This document shows positions 44,126-53,801 of a stretch of 64,000 bases of DNA, piece by piece. The notes beneath the pieces are model-generated. The model was not told where the DNA came from, searched no databases, and was given only the letters and a program-made list of their open reading frames with translations. Made by a program: the position numbers and the translations under genes. This DNA is from Planctomycetales bacterium. Lineage in GTDB: Bacteria > Planctomycetota > Planctomycetia > Isosphaerales > Isosphaeraceae. The stretch lies in assembly GCA_027449865.1 (NCBI GenBank), contig DAIDKV010000061.1:1-64000 (forward strand). Reading direction: 5' to 3'. Position 1 is the stretch's first letter. Each line of letters opens with the position of its first letter.

Positions 44126-44171
44126 ACCAGCCCCGGGACGGCCCAGCGCCGCCCGGGGCTGGTTCCATTTT
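44126..44171 (+). terminator. Rho-independent terminator after the ABC operon
   Basis: A 12-base-pair stem, 'accagccccggg' (44126-44137) with 'cccggggctggt' (44152-44163), loops over 14 bases and is followed by 'tccatttt'. It lies 50 bases after the stop of the 42574 gene and just before the PIG-L gene, so it separates the two transcription units. Confidence 0.8.
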
Positions 44172-44192
44172 GGGCACCCAGGAGCGACCACC

Positions 44193-45116
44193 ATGATCCG
44201 AGACGCCTTCCTCACAACGGCCCTGTTCGCGGCTTTGATGGCCGGATCGCCCCGGCCGACCGCCTCCGCCCAGGAGGCGAAACCGGCCTCAGCGGGAGAG
44301 CCGAAGCGGATCATCGTCTTCGGCGCCCATCCTGACGATTGCGAGCTGGAAGCCGCCGGGACGGCGGCCCGGTGGGCCAAGCTCGGCTACAAGGTGAAGT
44401 TCGTCAGCGTGACCAATGGCGACATCGGCCATCACGAGATGGCCGGCGCCCCACTGGCTCGCCGACGGACCGCCGAGGTCAAGCGATGCGCCGAGATCCT
44501 CGGCATCGAGTCCGAGGTGCTCGACATCCACGACGGCGAGTTGATGCCCACGCTGGAGAACCGGCGAACGATCACCCGGAAGATCCGAGAGTGGAAGGCC
44601 GACGTGGTGATCTCGCACCGGCCGAACGACTACCACCCCGACCATCGCTACACAGGCATCCTCGTGCAGGACGCGGCCTTCATGGTCATCGTCCCGAGCT
44701 TCTGCCCCGACGTCCCCGCGCTCCGCAAGAACCCGGTCTTCCTCTACACCGAGGACGGCTTCCAGAAGCCGAACCCCTTTGAGCCGGATGTGGTCGTCCC
44801 GATCGACGAAACGCTGGAAAAGAAGGTCGCGTGCGTCGATGCTCTGGAGTCGCAGTTCTACGAGTGGAACCCGTGGCTCTTCGGCTACCTCGACCAGGTC
44901 CCGAAGGACAGGAAGGCCCGGCTGGAATGGACCCGCAGCCGGACAGCCCGCCGCGCCTCGGCGATCGCGGATCGATTCCGGCCGAAGCTGATGGAACTGC
45001 TTGGCGACGAACGCGGCAAGGCGGTGAAGGCGGCCGAAGCGTTCGAGGTCTGCGAATATGGCACCCAGCCAAACCGCGAGGAGCTGCTCCGGATCTTCCC
45101 TTTCTTTGATCGCTGA
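44193..45116 (+). CDS. secreted PIG-L/LmbE family deacetylase
   Basis: A 307-aa protein with a signal peptide ('LTTALFAALMAGSPRPTASA') and the PIG-L zinc motif 'VFGAHPDDCELEAAGTA'. Later residues 'RPNDYHPDHRYTG' supply the third metal ligand. Family members deacetylate N-acetylglucosamine-type groups, but an exported planctomycete version may act on external glycans. It is followed by the CACGAA-type hairpin. Confidence 0.87.
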   Translation: MIRDAFLTTALFAALMAGSPRPTASAQEAKPASAGEPKRIIVFGAHPDDCELEAAGTAARWAKLGYKVKFVSVTNGDIGHHEMAGAPLARRRTAEVKRCAEILGIESEVLDIHDGELMPTLENRRTITRKIREWKADVVISHRPNDYHPDHRYTGILVQDAAFMVIVPSFCPDVPALRKNPVFLYTEDGFQKPNPFEPDVVVPIDETLEKKVACVDALESQFYEWNPWLFGYLDQVPKDRKARLEWTRSRTARRASAIADRFRPKLMELLGDERGKAVKAAEAFEVCEYGTQPNREELLRIFPFFDR

Positions 45117-45132
45117 GTTCTGAAGAAGAGAC

Positions 45133-45240
45133 ACCACGAAGACACGAAGGGCACGAAAGACAGAAGGGCCGAGCCGGGAATCGAATCCCGGCCTCGGCCC
45201 TTCTCTGGTCTTCTTTCGTGATCTTCGTGTTGTTCGTGGT
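45133..45240. repeat. CACGAA-type intergenic hairpin (with inner stem)
   Basis: The arms are 'accacgaagacacgaagg' plus 'gcacgaaaga' (45133-45160) and the near-complement ending 'ttgttcgtggt' (45213-45240). Inside is a second stem, 'agaagggccgag' (45162-45173) with 'ctcggcccttct' (45193-45204), around a short inner symmetry. It lies between two convergent genes and could terminate both. The 9-base CACGAANNN rhythm recurs at 52523, 53802 and 61078. Confidence 0.85.
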
Positions 45241-45258
45241 TACGGCATTGCCCGGCGA

Positions 45259-45873
45259 TCAAAGCGGCGGGGTATCGGCGGTCGGCGGGCCACCGCAGCG
45301 GCGGAGGTGGTCCTTGTCGATGTAGACGACCTCGACCTTGTGATCCACGTGGTTGAACGGGATCGGATAATCCGACCAGTACAGTTCGTCGTAATAGACG
45401 GTGCACTTGTAGTGGCAGTGGACGAGCTGACAGGGTCCAGCGAGGGGATAGACCTTGCAAGGGTCGATCTTCTCGCCGATCTTCTCGACCAGGATGCGGA
45501 CATTATTCCGCTGGGTTTCGTAGAACGGCGGGCTGCCGTTCTTGAACTTGGGAACCTTGTGCCAGACCTCGGCCTCGCTCGGTGGATCCAGGCAGAGGGC
45601 CGGAGCGAACTCGGCCGGAATCGGGTCGAGGATGGGAACACGATTGTTCCGCTCCTCGCGGTTCATATCCTCTTCCAGCCGCTGTTGCTGGGAGGGGAGG
45701 ATCGGCCAGGCCATCGACCAGCCGGTCAGGTGCAGAGGCGAGACGTTGCGGTAGAGGTAGTCGAGGCCGCAACCGGTCTGGGTGCTGGCGATCACCGCCA
45801 GAGAAGCACTGGCAATCAGGCCGCGAGCCCAGCGCGCGATCTTGGGGCTCCGGTGCCGCGCGGATCGGAACAT
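45259..45873 (-). CDS. exported lipoprotein of unknown function
   Basis: A 204-aa protein with a lipobox-like end of signal peptide ('LAVIASTQTGCGLDYLYRN'). Cysteine pairs follow in the second half ('GPCQLVHCHYKCTVYYDELY'), and it ends 'DHLRRCGGPPTADTPPL'. I do not recognise the family, though the 'NVSPLHLTGWSMAWPI' style is common among planctomycete lipoproteins. ATG 45873 is preceded by AAGGAGGGG with good spacing. Confidence 0.75.
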   Translation of the reverse strand: MFRSARHRSPKIARWARGLIASASLAVIASTQTGCGLDYLYRNVSPLHLTGWSMAWPILPSQQQRLEEDMNREERNNRVPILDPIPAEFAPALCLDPPSEAEVWHKVPKFKNGSPPFYETQRNNVRILVEKIGEKIDPCKVYPLAGPCQLVHCHYKCTVYYDELYWSDYPIPFNHVDHKVEVVYIDKDHLRRCGGPPTADTPPL

Positions 45874-46291
45874 GGTCAACTCCCCTCCTTGGGAACGTGC
45901 GCGAACCCGCCGGGAGGCCGTCCTGCCCCACCGGCCACAGGCGCCGGGACCGTTGTGAACGGGATCATGCGGACGAGGCGACCGATCGTACCGGCGACTG
46001 GCGACGATCCGACGATCGGTCCATGGCTCTAGTTATCGAACGGCGAGCGGCCCGCTGTGAGAAAATCCCGATCGGCTTGACAATTTCCAGGCAGGCCTCA
46101 CACCAGGGTGAGACCCCCGGACCGACCCGGGTCGGCCGCCCCGGCGACGACCTCACCGCCGGGCCCGATCCTGAGATCGGACTGCAAGGCCCTGAAACTT
46201 CGGCGGTTCCGCAAAGGAACCTGGCCGGTCAGGGACGCAATGTCCCCGGTCGGCCAGGCCAGATACCTTCCCATCGATTGGGTCGATCTGA
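45874..46291. other. intergenic, no gene seen
   Basis: The region holds the ribosome-binding site and promoter of the lipoprotein gene ending at 45259, and the downstream flank of the BON gene. Frames are short and Arg/Pro-rich, and no RNA gene was recognised. Confidence 0.4.
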
Positions 46292-47041
46292 TCAGTAGGA
46301 GAAGATCCCGAACGGGTACGGCGTGAAGAACGGACGCGTGTAGTTCTTCTTGAAGTCGAGCCACCAGATGCCGTCATCCCACCGGAGCGTCACCGCCCGC
46401 CAGTCCATCGGCACCTCGGGATACGGATAGAACGGCCCGATGTTCGGCCAGGCCTGCCAGGGGTAGGCGGTCGGGTAGCCGACGGCGGAGAAATTCGGGT
46501 AGGGAGCATAGCTGGGCCACGCATAGTTGGGGTAGCCGGGCATGGAAGCCTGGGTCGCTCCGGTCATCCCGGCAGGACCCTCCGGCATCGGGCCGCCGTT
46601 CATGCCCGGCTGCGCGGCCATCGTCGCCCCGGCGCCCGACTCCTCGTATACCGGCATGCCGCCATCCATGTTGCCCGCGTTGCGGCGGTGGTGACCCATC
46701 GCAATCTGGGGCTGATATTGCGCCGGGCGGACCGAAACATCGGCCACCTGGAGCTGGTCGACCACGCCGTACACGCCCGGGATCTGGCCAGCAATCGCCA
46801 TCGCCTCGGCCTTCTGAGCCGGGTTCGAGAGCGTTCCGGCGAGCGTAACGACGCCGTCCTGGGCCATGATCGCAATCCGCTGCCCCGCCAGCGACTGGCT
46901 GGCCCGGAGCGAGCCGGCCACGGCATCGGCGGTTGCCTGGTTCGAGCCAGGAGCCACCGCGGGCTGCTGCGCCATCGCGGGGGAGACACTCAGCGCCAGC
47001 AGGCCCAGCGCGGTCGAAATCCGTTTCATTCCGAACATCAT
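46292..47041 (-). CDS. exported BON-domain protein
   Basis: A 249-aa secreted protein. After the signal peptide ('LGLLALSVSPAMAQQPAV') comes a BON domain ('IAIMAQDGVVTLAGTLSNPA', 'IPGVYGVVDQLQVAD'), as in OsmY-like proteins that bind membranes or stabilise the envelope. A Gly/Met/Pro-rich linker leads to an aromatic C-terminal tail ('WWLDFKKNYTRPFFTPY'). GGAGAAGGACC precedes the ATG. Confidence 0.82.
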   Translation of the reverse strand: MMFGMKRISTALGLLALSVSPAMAQQPAVAPGSNQATADAVAGSLRASQSLAGQRIAIMAQDGVVTLAGTLSNPAQKAEAMAIAGQIPGVYGVVDQLQVADVSVRPAQYQPQIAMGHHRRNAGNMDGGMPVYEESGAGATMAAQPGMNGGPMPEGPAGMTGATQASMPGYPNYAWPSYAPYPNFSAVGYPTAYPWQAWPNIGPFYPYPEVPMDWRAVTLRWDDGIWWLDFKKNYTRPFFTPYPFGIFSY

Positions 47042-47355
47042 GGGCAGGTCCTTCTCCCGCGGGTATCCGACGCGATCCAGGGCCGAACGGCGAGCGGGAC
47101 ACGTCGTTCGGGTCGGAGTATCGTCCTAACGTGCCGGATGGAACCTCCGCGCGGACCGAGAGCGCCGCTCATGCGCCCGCCGGCTTAACCGGCAGAAGCC
47201 GCATAACGTCTCCTCCTCGCGGGACGAGGGACCACGACGATCGGGATCGAGAGAAAGGCGACTCAGAAGGGGTTGATCAAGAGGTGATCCCGAGCGCGGG
47301 TTCCGCGTCGTCCCGCAACTATGGCGCGCGAAAAACGGCCCGTCAAATCGCGGGC
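47042..47355. other. intergenic, no gene seen
   Basis: This is upstream of the BON gene (leftward) and beyond the terminator of the small membrane gene. It has no clear coding frame. The promoter for the BON gene should lie here. Confidence 0.4.
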
Positions 47356-47384
47356 AAAAAAAATCGGGGCCCGATGGCCCCGAT
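47356..47384 (-). terminator. Rho-independent terminator of the small membrane gene
   Basis: Read on the minus strand, the eight-base-pair stem 'atcggggc'/'gccccgat' (47384-47377 with 47370-47363) with a six-base loop is followed by eight Ts (47363-47356). It lies about 45 bases after the stop of the leftward gene ending at 47430. Confidence 0.85.
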
Positions 47385-47429
47385 GGAAGGAACTTGCTGG
47401 TGTCGAACGATTTGTGTCTCGGAAAATTC

Positions 47430-47759
47430 TCAGGCGACCAGTTCCGCTTCGCTCGCTACACAGGCCGCGACCGGCTCGGCCTTCTCGACCGACGCGCTCC
47501 CCATCGTCATGCCGATCAGCAGGATCGTCATTGTCACTCCAGCGAAGAGGCCAAACTCTGAATCATGGCGGCCACAACCCGCGCCGGCGATCGCCAGACC
47601 AAAGAGCGCCACGATCAAACCCGCCTGGCCCCGCATCGGCCATCGGGTGGTGCGCGGCATCAGCCGATTCAGGCAGAGACCGAAGATCCCGCAGAGCTGG
47701 AACAGGACGACCAGGATCTCGAAGACGGTGCACGACGAGACTTGGGATCCGACAACCAT
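47430..47759 (-). CDS. small membrane protein
   Basis: A 109-aa protein with three predicted membrane segments ('VFEILVVLFQLCGIFGLCL', 'AGLIVALFGLAIAGAGC', 'LFAGVTMTILLIGMTMG') and no recognised domain. I start it at ATG 47759 ('MVVGSQVSSC'), which has an AAGGAG-like site upstream; the frame extends 13 codons further. A clear terminator follows at 47356-47384, which supports this being a real transcribed gene. Confidence 0.7.
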   Translation of the reverse strand: MVVGSQVSSCTVFEILVVLFQLCGIFGLCLNRLMPRTTRWPMRGQAGLIVALFGLAIAGAGCGRHDSEFGLFAGVTMTILLIGMTMGSASVEKAEPVAACVASEAELVA

Positions 47760-48084
47760 ACAGGCTCCTTCCTTGGTTCCTGCGTGGGACCTGGGCAAAA
47801 GATGTCAGGAACGGACCGGGCCGGCTCCCTCCTCGACCGCTCGATCATCGGCGAGCCTGGAGAGGTCAAGATCCCTCCAGATAGCAGATCCTGCGCCATT
47901 CGCTGTCCTTGGTCGATTTCTCCTCAGGGGCCGGCCATTCAAGCCGAATTCTTGAGGAAAAATCGACCATTCATCCCTTTTTCCTTTTTGCTGGGGAAAA
48001 ATTTACACGCTCCGCGGGGTCGTTTTTACAACGGGAGGACCTTCGCAGTGTCTTCGGCCCCGGAATCGTGTCGAGAGCACGGAA
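47760..48084. other. intergenic, A/T-rich patch
   Basis: A leftward gap. The stretch 47940-48010 is A/T-rich with T- and A-runs but no clear stem. No gene was recognised. Confidence 0.35.
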
Positions 48085-49221
48085 TCAACGCTTCCGCTTG
48101 GGAGCGTAGGGATTGTACATCCGTGGCGTCTTGAACTCGGTGGGAATGCCGATGTCGCAGACGCCCCAGCCCTTCTTCTCTTTCCGGACCGTAACAACGA
48201 GGTGATAGTACGGCTGGCCGCCCATGTTCATCATGTTCATGCCACCGCCGCCACCGGTGTTGTTGTTATTGTTGTTCTGGGACGGCGACTTCATCAGCAC
48301 CACCTGGACACGGCCCGTGCTCTTCACCACGTTCTCCATCATGACCCGGTAGCCTTCGAGCTTCTTGGCGAGGCTGTTAAGCTCCGATTCCGAGAGCGTG
48401 CTGTTGTGGATCCGCTCAAAGATGGGTCGGTACTTGGGCGAGGTCTCCTCGACACGACCAGCCCGCAGCGCGGAGGCCTCATCGAGCCGTTCCAGATCGC
48501 GTGCCTTCAGAGCATCCAGAAACGCCTGGACGGCACCCTCGGGTGAGGTGAAGTCCGGTGGTTGATCGTTTCCACCCCCCGCACCGTCCGGACCACCAGG
48601 CATTCCCGCCATGCCAGGCATCCCCGGACCACCGGGTCCGCCGGGTCCACCGCCGCGTTGCATCATCTGATTGCGCATTCCCTGTCGCATGGCGTCCTGC
48701 ATGGCTTGCTGATCCTGGCCAGAGCCTGGAGGTCCACCCGGACCACCAGGTCCACCCGGACCACCGGGCCCACCGGGACCGCCGCCATTGGGCGCGGAAT
48801 CGCCGCTGGCGGGCGGGGCTGGGGGTTCCTTGGTGGCGAGCGCCAGCATTTCGGCGGTCGCCGCACCAGAGCCCGGGCTCGCAGTGGAGCCGCTTCCCGC
48901 GCCGGGGTCGGCCGGCTTGTCGGCCGGTGCGGATGGAGCCTCAGCCGGTGCGGAAGGAGTCTCAGCCTGGACCACGGCGGGACCGCCGGCTTCCCCGGGC
49001 GCCTTCGGGGTCGGGCCCGGCTGGGCCAGTTCCGGCCCAGGGGCCGGCGCCGCGGCCGGCGCTGGTGCGGGGCCCGGTGCGGAGGGTGCGGCTGAGTCGC
49101 CCACAACGGCCGCCTGGCTGTCCGACCCCGGATCCGGGACATCGCCTCCGCCGCATCCGGAGACAATCGCCAAGGCCCCGAGCCACCCGAGGCACGCCAA
49201 CCATGCTCGCCACGGCTTCAT
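48085..49221 (-). CDS. lipoprotein with collagen-like Gly-Pro-Gly repeats
   Basis: A 378-aa protein with a lipobox ('LGALAIVSGCGGGDV'). A long Ala/Pro-rich region is followed by collagen-like tracts of GPGGPGG type at about residues 145-165 and 190-215, with a Gln/Met/Arg-rich stretch between ('QAMQDAMRQGMRNQMMQRG'). A folded C-terminal half carries 'SPEGAVQAFLDALKARDLER', typical of DUF4878-like domains. GGAAGG precedes the ATG. It is probably an envelope-attached protein of unknown role. Confidence 0.75.
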   Translation of the reverse strand: MKPWRAWLACLGWLGALAIVSGCGGGDVPDPGSDSQAAVVGDSAAPSAPGPAPAPAAAPAPGPELAQPGPTPKAPGEAGGPAVVQAETPSAPAEAPSAPADKPADPGAGSGSTASPGSGAATAEMLALATKEPPAPPASGDSAPNGGGPGGPGGPGGPGGPGGPPGSGQDQQAMQDAMRQGMRNQMMQRGGGPGGPGGPGMPGMAGMPGGPDGAGGGNDQPPDFTSPEGAVQAFLDALKARDLERLDEASALRAGRVEETSPKYRPIFERIHNSTLSESELNSLAKKLEGYRVMMENVVKSTGRVQVVLMKSPSQNNNNNNTGGGGGMNMMNMGGQPYYHLVVTVRKEKKGWGVCDIGIPTEFKTPRMYNPYAPKRKR

Positions 49222-49544
49222 GGTCTGCCTTCCTTACATCTGGTTACTGGATTCCCGGGGAACACCACGCCCGGAGCCGGCCCCAAGCCTTGATTATGGT
49301 GAAGCCCACTCTCCCATTGGAAGGGGGGTCATCCCGAAGATTTCAGACCAACCCCCCCCTAACGATCGATCTCCTAATAGAATCCAGATATTTCGAAATC
49401 CTTTATGCCCTTCCCCCGGCCGTCCCGGCGCCGTATGATGGTCGCTGGCGGGTTTCCCGGGGTCGCCGTCCCCGTGGACCGCCCCGGCCTGATGACCGGT
49501 ACTGATTATCGTAGGCGGCAAGGATTCGAGCGCGGGAGTCTCCC
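49222..49544. other. divergent intergenic region
   Basis: The gap between the leftward collagen-like lipoprotein and the rightward response regulator, expected to hold both promoters. It is A/T-richer at 49360-49400. No gene seen. Confidence 0.4.
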
Positions 49545-49952
49545 ATGCCCCCCCATCAACGAACGATTCTCATTGTCGACGACGACCACGAGATCCTGGA
49601 ATCGATGCGAACGATTCTCGAGAACAAGGGTTTTCGGATCCTCGCGGCCCGCGACGGTAACGCCGGGCTGATGATCGCCGAGCGTGAGAACCCCGACCTG
49701 ATCGTCCTCGACATGATGATGCCCAAGAAGAGTGGTTTTCTCGTTCTGGAAAAGCTCAAGAGTCGTCCGGGCGGCCTGATCCCGACGATCATGATCACCG
49801 GAAACGAGGGAAGCCGGCACCGGGCCTATGCCGAGATGCTCGGCGTTCGCGACTACATCCGCAAGCCGTTCGCCATGGAAAAGCTGGTCCGATCCATCGA
49901 GCGGGTCCTCGGTGTGAAGGGCCGCGAGGGGTTTCCCGACGACGAGGGCTGA
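49545..49952 (+). CDS. single-domain response regulator (CheY-like)
   Basis: A 135-aa REC domain without an output domain. The acidic pocket is in 'ILIVDDDHEILES', the phospho-acceptor Asp in 'LIVLDMMMPKKSGFLVL', the switch Thr in 'TIMITGNEGS' and the conserved Lys in 'DYIRKPFAMEKL'. No histidine kinase is encoded nearby, so the partner is elsewhere. Likely a phosphorelay intermediate or an allosteric regulator. Confidence 0.92.
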   Translation: MPPHQRTILIVDDDHEILESMRTILENKGFRILAARDGNAGLMIAERENPDLIVLDMMMPKKSGFLVLEKLKSRPGGLIPTIMITGNEGSRHRAYAEMLGVRDYIRKPFAMEKLVRSIERVLGVKGREGFPDDEG

Positions 49953-50312
49953 TCGCCCCGGGCCGTGCTGTCCCGGCATCGCGCCACGACCTGCTATTTC
50001 TCCCTGCCCCGCCTGGATCCGACCCGCCCCGCCGCGAATCGTCACCGCTCCGCACCGCCCCGGACGTGCCCGACGATCGCTTCTTGCCCGCGTTCAAGGA
50101 ATCCCGGTGACTCAGGAGACCGCGCGCCCGGTCGCGACGGTGGCATGCGATGCGACTCCCACCGCCGCAAGTCCCGGCCAGCGGGTGGATTGCCGTTGAA
50201 GTCGCCTGCTCAATGATCCGAGCTATTTTCAGGAGACGAACTATCTTTCTCCCGGAGGGCTCCAACGCCTGCCCACCGGGACCGCTCGCATCCGCGCCGT
50301 GAAGGGAGAACG
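49953..50312. other. intergenic, no gene seen
   Basis: The gap between the response regulator and the first GH57 gene. It has no recognisable coding frame, RNA or repeat. The promoter of the GH57 cluster probably lies here. Confidence 0.4.
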
Positions 50313-52508
50313 ATGGCACCCATTTCCCTGGCAATCGTCTGGCATCAGCATCAGCCGTACTATCCGGATGACCTCGGGGGCGAAAACCCGATGCCCTGGG
50401 TTCGGCTGCACGCGACCAAGGACTACCTGGGGATGGCGATGCACCTGGAGGAGGTGCCCGAGTTCCGCTGCACGATCAACCTTGTCCCCAGCCTCCTGAC
50501 CCAGCTTGAGGCGTACGTCGCCGGCGCGACCGACGTCCACTTGACCCTCTCGCACCGACCCGCCGGCGACCTGACCGCCGACGAGGCCCGCGCGGTTCTC
50601 GACAGCTTCTTCATGGCCTATTCCGAGACGATGATCCGGCCTCATCCCCGGTATCACGAGCTCTACATGCTCCGTTCCTCGTGGAACACCGGGGCCGACC
50701 AGGCGCTCTCACGCTTCCGGTCGCGCGACCTTCGTGACCTTCAGGTCTGGTCGAACCTTGCCTGGATCCACCCGATCATCTTTGAGAAAGATTCTGAGCT
50801 GGCCGAGTTCCGCGAGAGGGGGCGACACTACAGCGAGTCGGACAAGCTCTGGCTTCTGGCGAAGCAGCGCGAGCTGCTCGCCCGCGTGATCCCCCTGCAT
50901 CGCGAGCTGTCCGACCGGGGCCAGGTCGAGCTGACGACCACTCCGTACTACCACCCAATCCTCCCGCTTCTCCTGGATAAGAACCTGGCGCGCGAGGCGC
51001 TGCCCGACGTCGCGCTGCCCTCTTATCGCGGCGGATACCCCGAGGACGCCGCCGAGCACGTCCGGCGTGCTGTCGCCAGCCACATCGAACGGTTCGGCCG
51101 GGCGCCGGTTGGGATGTGGCCGAGCGAGGGCTCGGTCTGCCAGTCGGTCATCCCGCTCCTGGCCGGTCACGGGCTCCGATGGATCGCGACCGACGAGGAG
51201 ATCCTCGGCTGCTCGACGCACGGCCTCGTCGGTCGGGACAGCCGGGGCCATGTCCGCAACCCCGATCGCCTCTATCGCCCCTGGCGGGTCCGCGAGGGGG
51301 ACTCGGAGCTGGCCATTCTCTTCCGCGACCATTCGATGTCGGACCAGGTCGGGTTCCACTACCAGCGAAGTCCCGGCCACGTCGCGGCGGGCGATTTCCT
51401 GGGGAAGGTTCGGGCGATCCGAGACGCCTGTCGACACGACCCGTCCGCCCTCGTCCCGGTGATCCTCGACGGCGAGAACTGCTGGGAGTATTTCCCCGAC
51501 GGGGGCGTCTCGTTCCTGCGGTCGCTCTATCAAAACGCGGTCCGAGATCCAGCCGTCCGTCCGGTCCGCGTGGATGAGTTCCTCGACGAACACCCGCCTC
51601 GCGATTCCGAGACGCTCCCTCGCCTCTTCGCCGGAAGCTGGATCAGCCACAACTTCGCGATCTGGATCGGCCACCCCGAGGACAACCGCGCCTGGGACGC
51701 CCTCCACGCCGCGCGCGAGTTCCTCGTCCAGGAGCAATCGACCGGCCGCCACGACGCCGACTCGCTCGCCCGGGCCTGGGACGAAATCTACATCGCCGAG
51801 GGGTCCGACTGGTTCTGGTGGTTTGGCGACGACCACTCCAGCGCCCAGGACGCCCTTTTCGACCACCTCTTCCGCAAGCACCTGCGGAACGTCTACGCGC
51901 TGCTGGGCTCCGACCCGCCCGGAAGCCTCTTCGAGCCGATCGCTCGAGGCGCTTCTCACCCGCCGATGCACGACCAGCCGCTGAGCTTCCTCCGCGTCAA
52001 GATTGACGGCCGGGCTCCCTACTTCGAATGGATCGACGCCGCCAGATACGCCTGCGGCAACGATCGCGGCACCATGACGCTTGTCGCGAAGGGCCTGCTG
52101 CGGACGGTCTGGTTCGGCTTCGACGCCGACCGGCTATTAATCCGCCTCGACACCGAAGGAGGCTCCGCCCGCCATCGACTCACCGAGATCGACCGGCTCC
52201 GGATCGGCTTCGTCGACCCGGCCGAGACCGAGGTCGTGGTGATTGGACCCGCCACGCCCCGGCCGACCGCGTACCTCAACCGCCCGGGCTCGCCGCCGAT
52301 CAATGGGGAAACCGTCGAGGTCGCCACCGGCCCGGTGCTCGAGATGGCCATCCCCTTCGGCCCGCTCTGCCGCGCCCCGGGAGAGCCGATCCGGTTCTAT
52401 GTCGAACTCTTTTCGGAGGAATCGAGCCTCGACCGCGCCCCCCGCGAGGGCGTCCTCGAGCTGACCACCCCCTCGCTCGACTTCGAAAAGATCCACTGGC
52501 AGGTGTGA
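50313..52508 (+). CDS. glycoside hydrolase family 57 protein
   Basis: A 731-aa cytoplasmic-type enzyme. GH57 region 1 is 'AIVWHQHQPYYPDD' at residues 7-20. The likely nucleophile Glu is in 'VGMWPSEGSVCQS' near 272 and the general-acid Asp region in 'LRWIATDEEILG' just after. A C-terminal beta-rich domain follows. GH57 enzymes act on alpha-glucans as amylases, amylopullulanases or glucanotransferases. GGGAGA precedes the ATG. It is followed by galT and a second GH57 gene, suggesting a glycogen or maltodextrin module. Confidence 0.9.
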   Translation: MAPISLAIVWHQHQPYYPDDLGGENPMPWVRLHATKDYLGMAMHLEEVPEFRCTINLVPSLLTQLEAYVAGATDVHLTLSHRPAGDLTADEARAVLDSFFMAYSETMIRPHPRYHELYMLRSSWNTGADQALSRFRSRDLRDLQVWSNLAWIHPIIFEKDSELAEFRERGRHYSESDKLWLLAKQRELLARVIPLHRELSDRGQVELTTTPYYHPILPLLLDKNLAREALPDVALPSYRGGYPEDAAEHVRRAVASHIERFGRAPVGMWPSEGSVCQSVIPLLAGHGLRWIATDEEILGCSTHGLVGRDSRGHVRNPDRLYRPWRVREGDSELAILFRDHSMSDQVGFHYQRSPGHVAAGDFLGKVRAIRDACRHDPSALVPVILDGENCWEYFPDGGVSFLRSLYQNAVRDPAVRPVRVDEFLDEHPPRDSETLPRLFAGSWISHNFAIWIGHPEDNRAWDALHAAREFLVQEQSTGRHDADSLARAWDEIYIAEGSDWFWWFGDDHSSAQDALFDHLFRKHLRNVYALLGSDPPGSLFEPIARGASHPPMHDQPLSFLRVKIDGRAPYFEWIDAARYACGNDRGTMTLVAKGLLRTVWFGFDADRLLIRLDTEGGSARHRLTEIDRLRIGFVDPAETEVVVIGPATPRPTAYLNRPGSPPINGETVEVATGPVLEMAIPFGPLCRAPGEPIRFYVELFSEESSLDRAPREGVLELTTPSLDFEKIHWQV

Positions 52509-52522
52509 CTACGAAAAACGCA

Positions 52523-52652
52523 ACCACGAAAAACGCGAAGGGCACGAAAGAAGACCAAATTTAGATTCCTTGATTTTACGTGGAATCTGGAATCTTTCTA
52601 ATTTGAATGCTTGAGTCTTGATTTTTTTGTGCCCTCCGTGGTTTTCGTGGTT
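52523..52652. repeat. CACGAA-type intergenic hairpin
   Basis: The left arm is 'accacgaaaaacgcgaagg' plus 'gcacgaaaga' (52523-52551); the right arm is 'gtgccctccgtgg' plus 'ttttcgtggtt' (52629-52652), largely complementary. The A/T-rich spacer holds a smaller 'agattcc'/'ggaatct' symmetry. It lies between the first GH57 gene and galT on the same strand. Confidence 0.8.
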
Positions 52653-52693
52653 CCATCCGATAGAGAAGATCCCGGTTGGAAGGGAGCGGAACC

Positions 52694-53767
52694 ATGCCCG
52701 AGTTGAGGAAAGACCCGATTGTCGGTCGGTGGGTCATCATCGCGCACGAGCGAGCGAAGCGGCCGCACGACTTCCGCCCCGATCCGCCAGCGACCGAGGC
52801 ACCCGGAAGCTGCCCGTTCTGCGAGGGGAGCGAGGAGCGAACCCCACCGGAGATCCTCGCCTATCGCGAGTTCGGCTCGCGGCCCAACGGTCCTGGCTGG
52901 CGGGTGCGTGTCGTCCCGAACCGCTTCCCCGCGCTCAAGGTCGAAGGGAATCTTCAAAAGCGGGGCGACGGCATCTACGACATGATGGCAGGCATCGGCG
53001 CCCACGAGGTGATCATCGAGAGTCCGCGGCACCACAAGAGCATGGCGACGCTCGGCGAGGACAACATCCGCGAGGTCCTCTGGGCCTATCGCGACCGACT
53101 CAACGACCTCAAGCGAGACAATCGCCTCGTCCACGGAATGCTCTTCAAAAACGTCGGAGCCGCTGGCGGTGCCAGCCTGGAGCATACCCACAGCCAGCTC
53201 ATTGTCACGCCGATCGTCCCGATTTCGGTCTGGGAGGAGATGACCGGCGCCCTGGAGTTTTTCCACTATCGCGGGCGGTGCATCTACTGTGACATTGTCC
53301 AGCAGGAGCTGGCCGGCGAAAAGCGGATCGTCCTGGACACCCCCCACTTCACCGCGTTCTGCCCATTCGCCAGTCGATTCCCTTTTGAGACCTGGATTGT
53401 CCCGAAGACCCACTCCAGCCACTTTGAAGAAATCCCCAAGCCGGCCGTCGACGACCTTGGGCACGTCCTGCATCAGGTGCTTGGCAAGCTGGAGATGGCG
53501 CTCGACTCGCCGGCATACAATTACATTGTGCATACGGCGCCGTTTGACCACGGCGGCCTCCCGCATTACCATTGGCACATCGAGATCATCCCGAGGCTCA
53601 CCCGCGTGGCCGGCTTCGAGTGGGGGTCCGGCTTCTACATCAACCCGGTCCCGCCCGAGGACGCCGCAGGCTTCCTCCGCGACGCCGAGGTCACCGCCGG
53701 CCCCCACGACCATGAGCCCGGCCCAACCCACGCCCGCGCCCCGCAGGCTCAGTCCCTGAACCGATGA
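52694..53767 (+). CDS. galT: galactose-1-phosphate uridylyltransferase family protein
   Basis: A 357-aa HIT-superfamily nucleotidyltransferase. The first zinc ligands are in '[13 protein letters not shown]', and the catalytic His-x-His in '[15 protein letters not shown]' (usually HPHxQ in GalT). A second zinc-type block '[11 protein letters not shown]' and the C-terminal '[11 protein letters not shown]' follow. GalT exchanges UMP between UDP-glucose and galactose-1-phosphate. The Thr in the active motif and the GH57 neighbours suggest it may instead act on a glucan-derived sugar phosphate. AAGGGAG precedes the ATG. Confidence 0.88.
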   Translation: MPELRKDPIVGRWVIIAHERAKRPHDFRPDPPATEAPGSCPFCEGSEERTPPEILAYREFGSRPNGPGWRVRVVPNRFPALKVEGNLQKRGDGIYDMMAGIGAHEVIIESPRHHKSMATLGEDNIREVLWAYRDRLNDLKRDNRLVHGMLFKNVGAAGGASLEHTHSQLIVTPIVPISVWEEMTGALEFFHYRGRCIYCDIVQQELAGEKRIVLDTPHFTAFCPFASRFPFETWIVPKTHSSHFEEIPKPAVDDLGHVLHQVLGKLEMALDSPAYNYIVHTAPFDHGGLPHYHWHIEIIPRLTRVAGFEWGSGFYINPVPPEDAAGFLRDAEVTAGPHDHEPGPTHARAPQAQSLNR

Positions 53768-53801
53768 TCCCGGCACCAATGAAGATACCTAAATCCAGGA
53801 G

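Noticed and set aside
45174-45191. tRNA T-arm-like sequence 'ccgggaatcgaatcccgg'
   Set aside because: It is only the centre of an intergenic hairpin; no acceptor, D or anticodon stems can be built around it.
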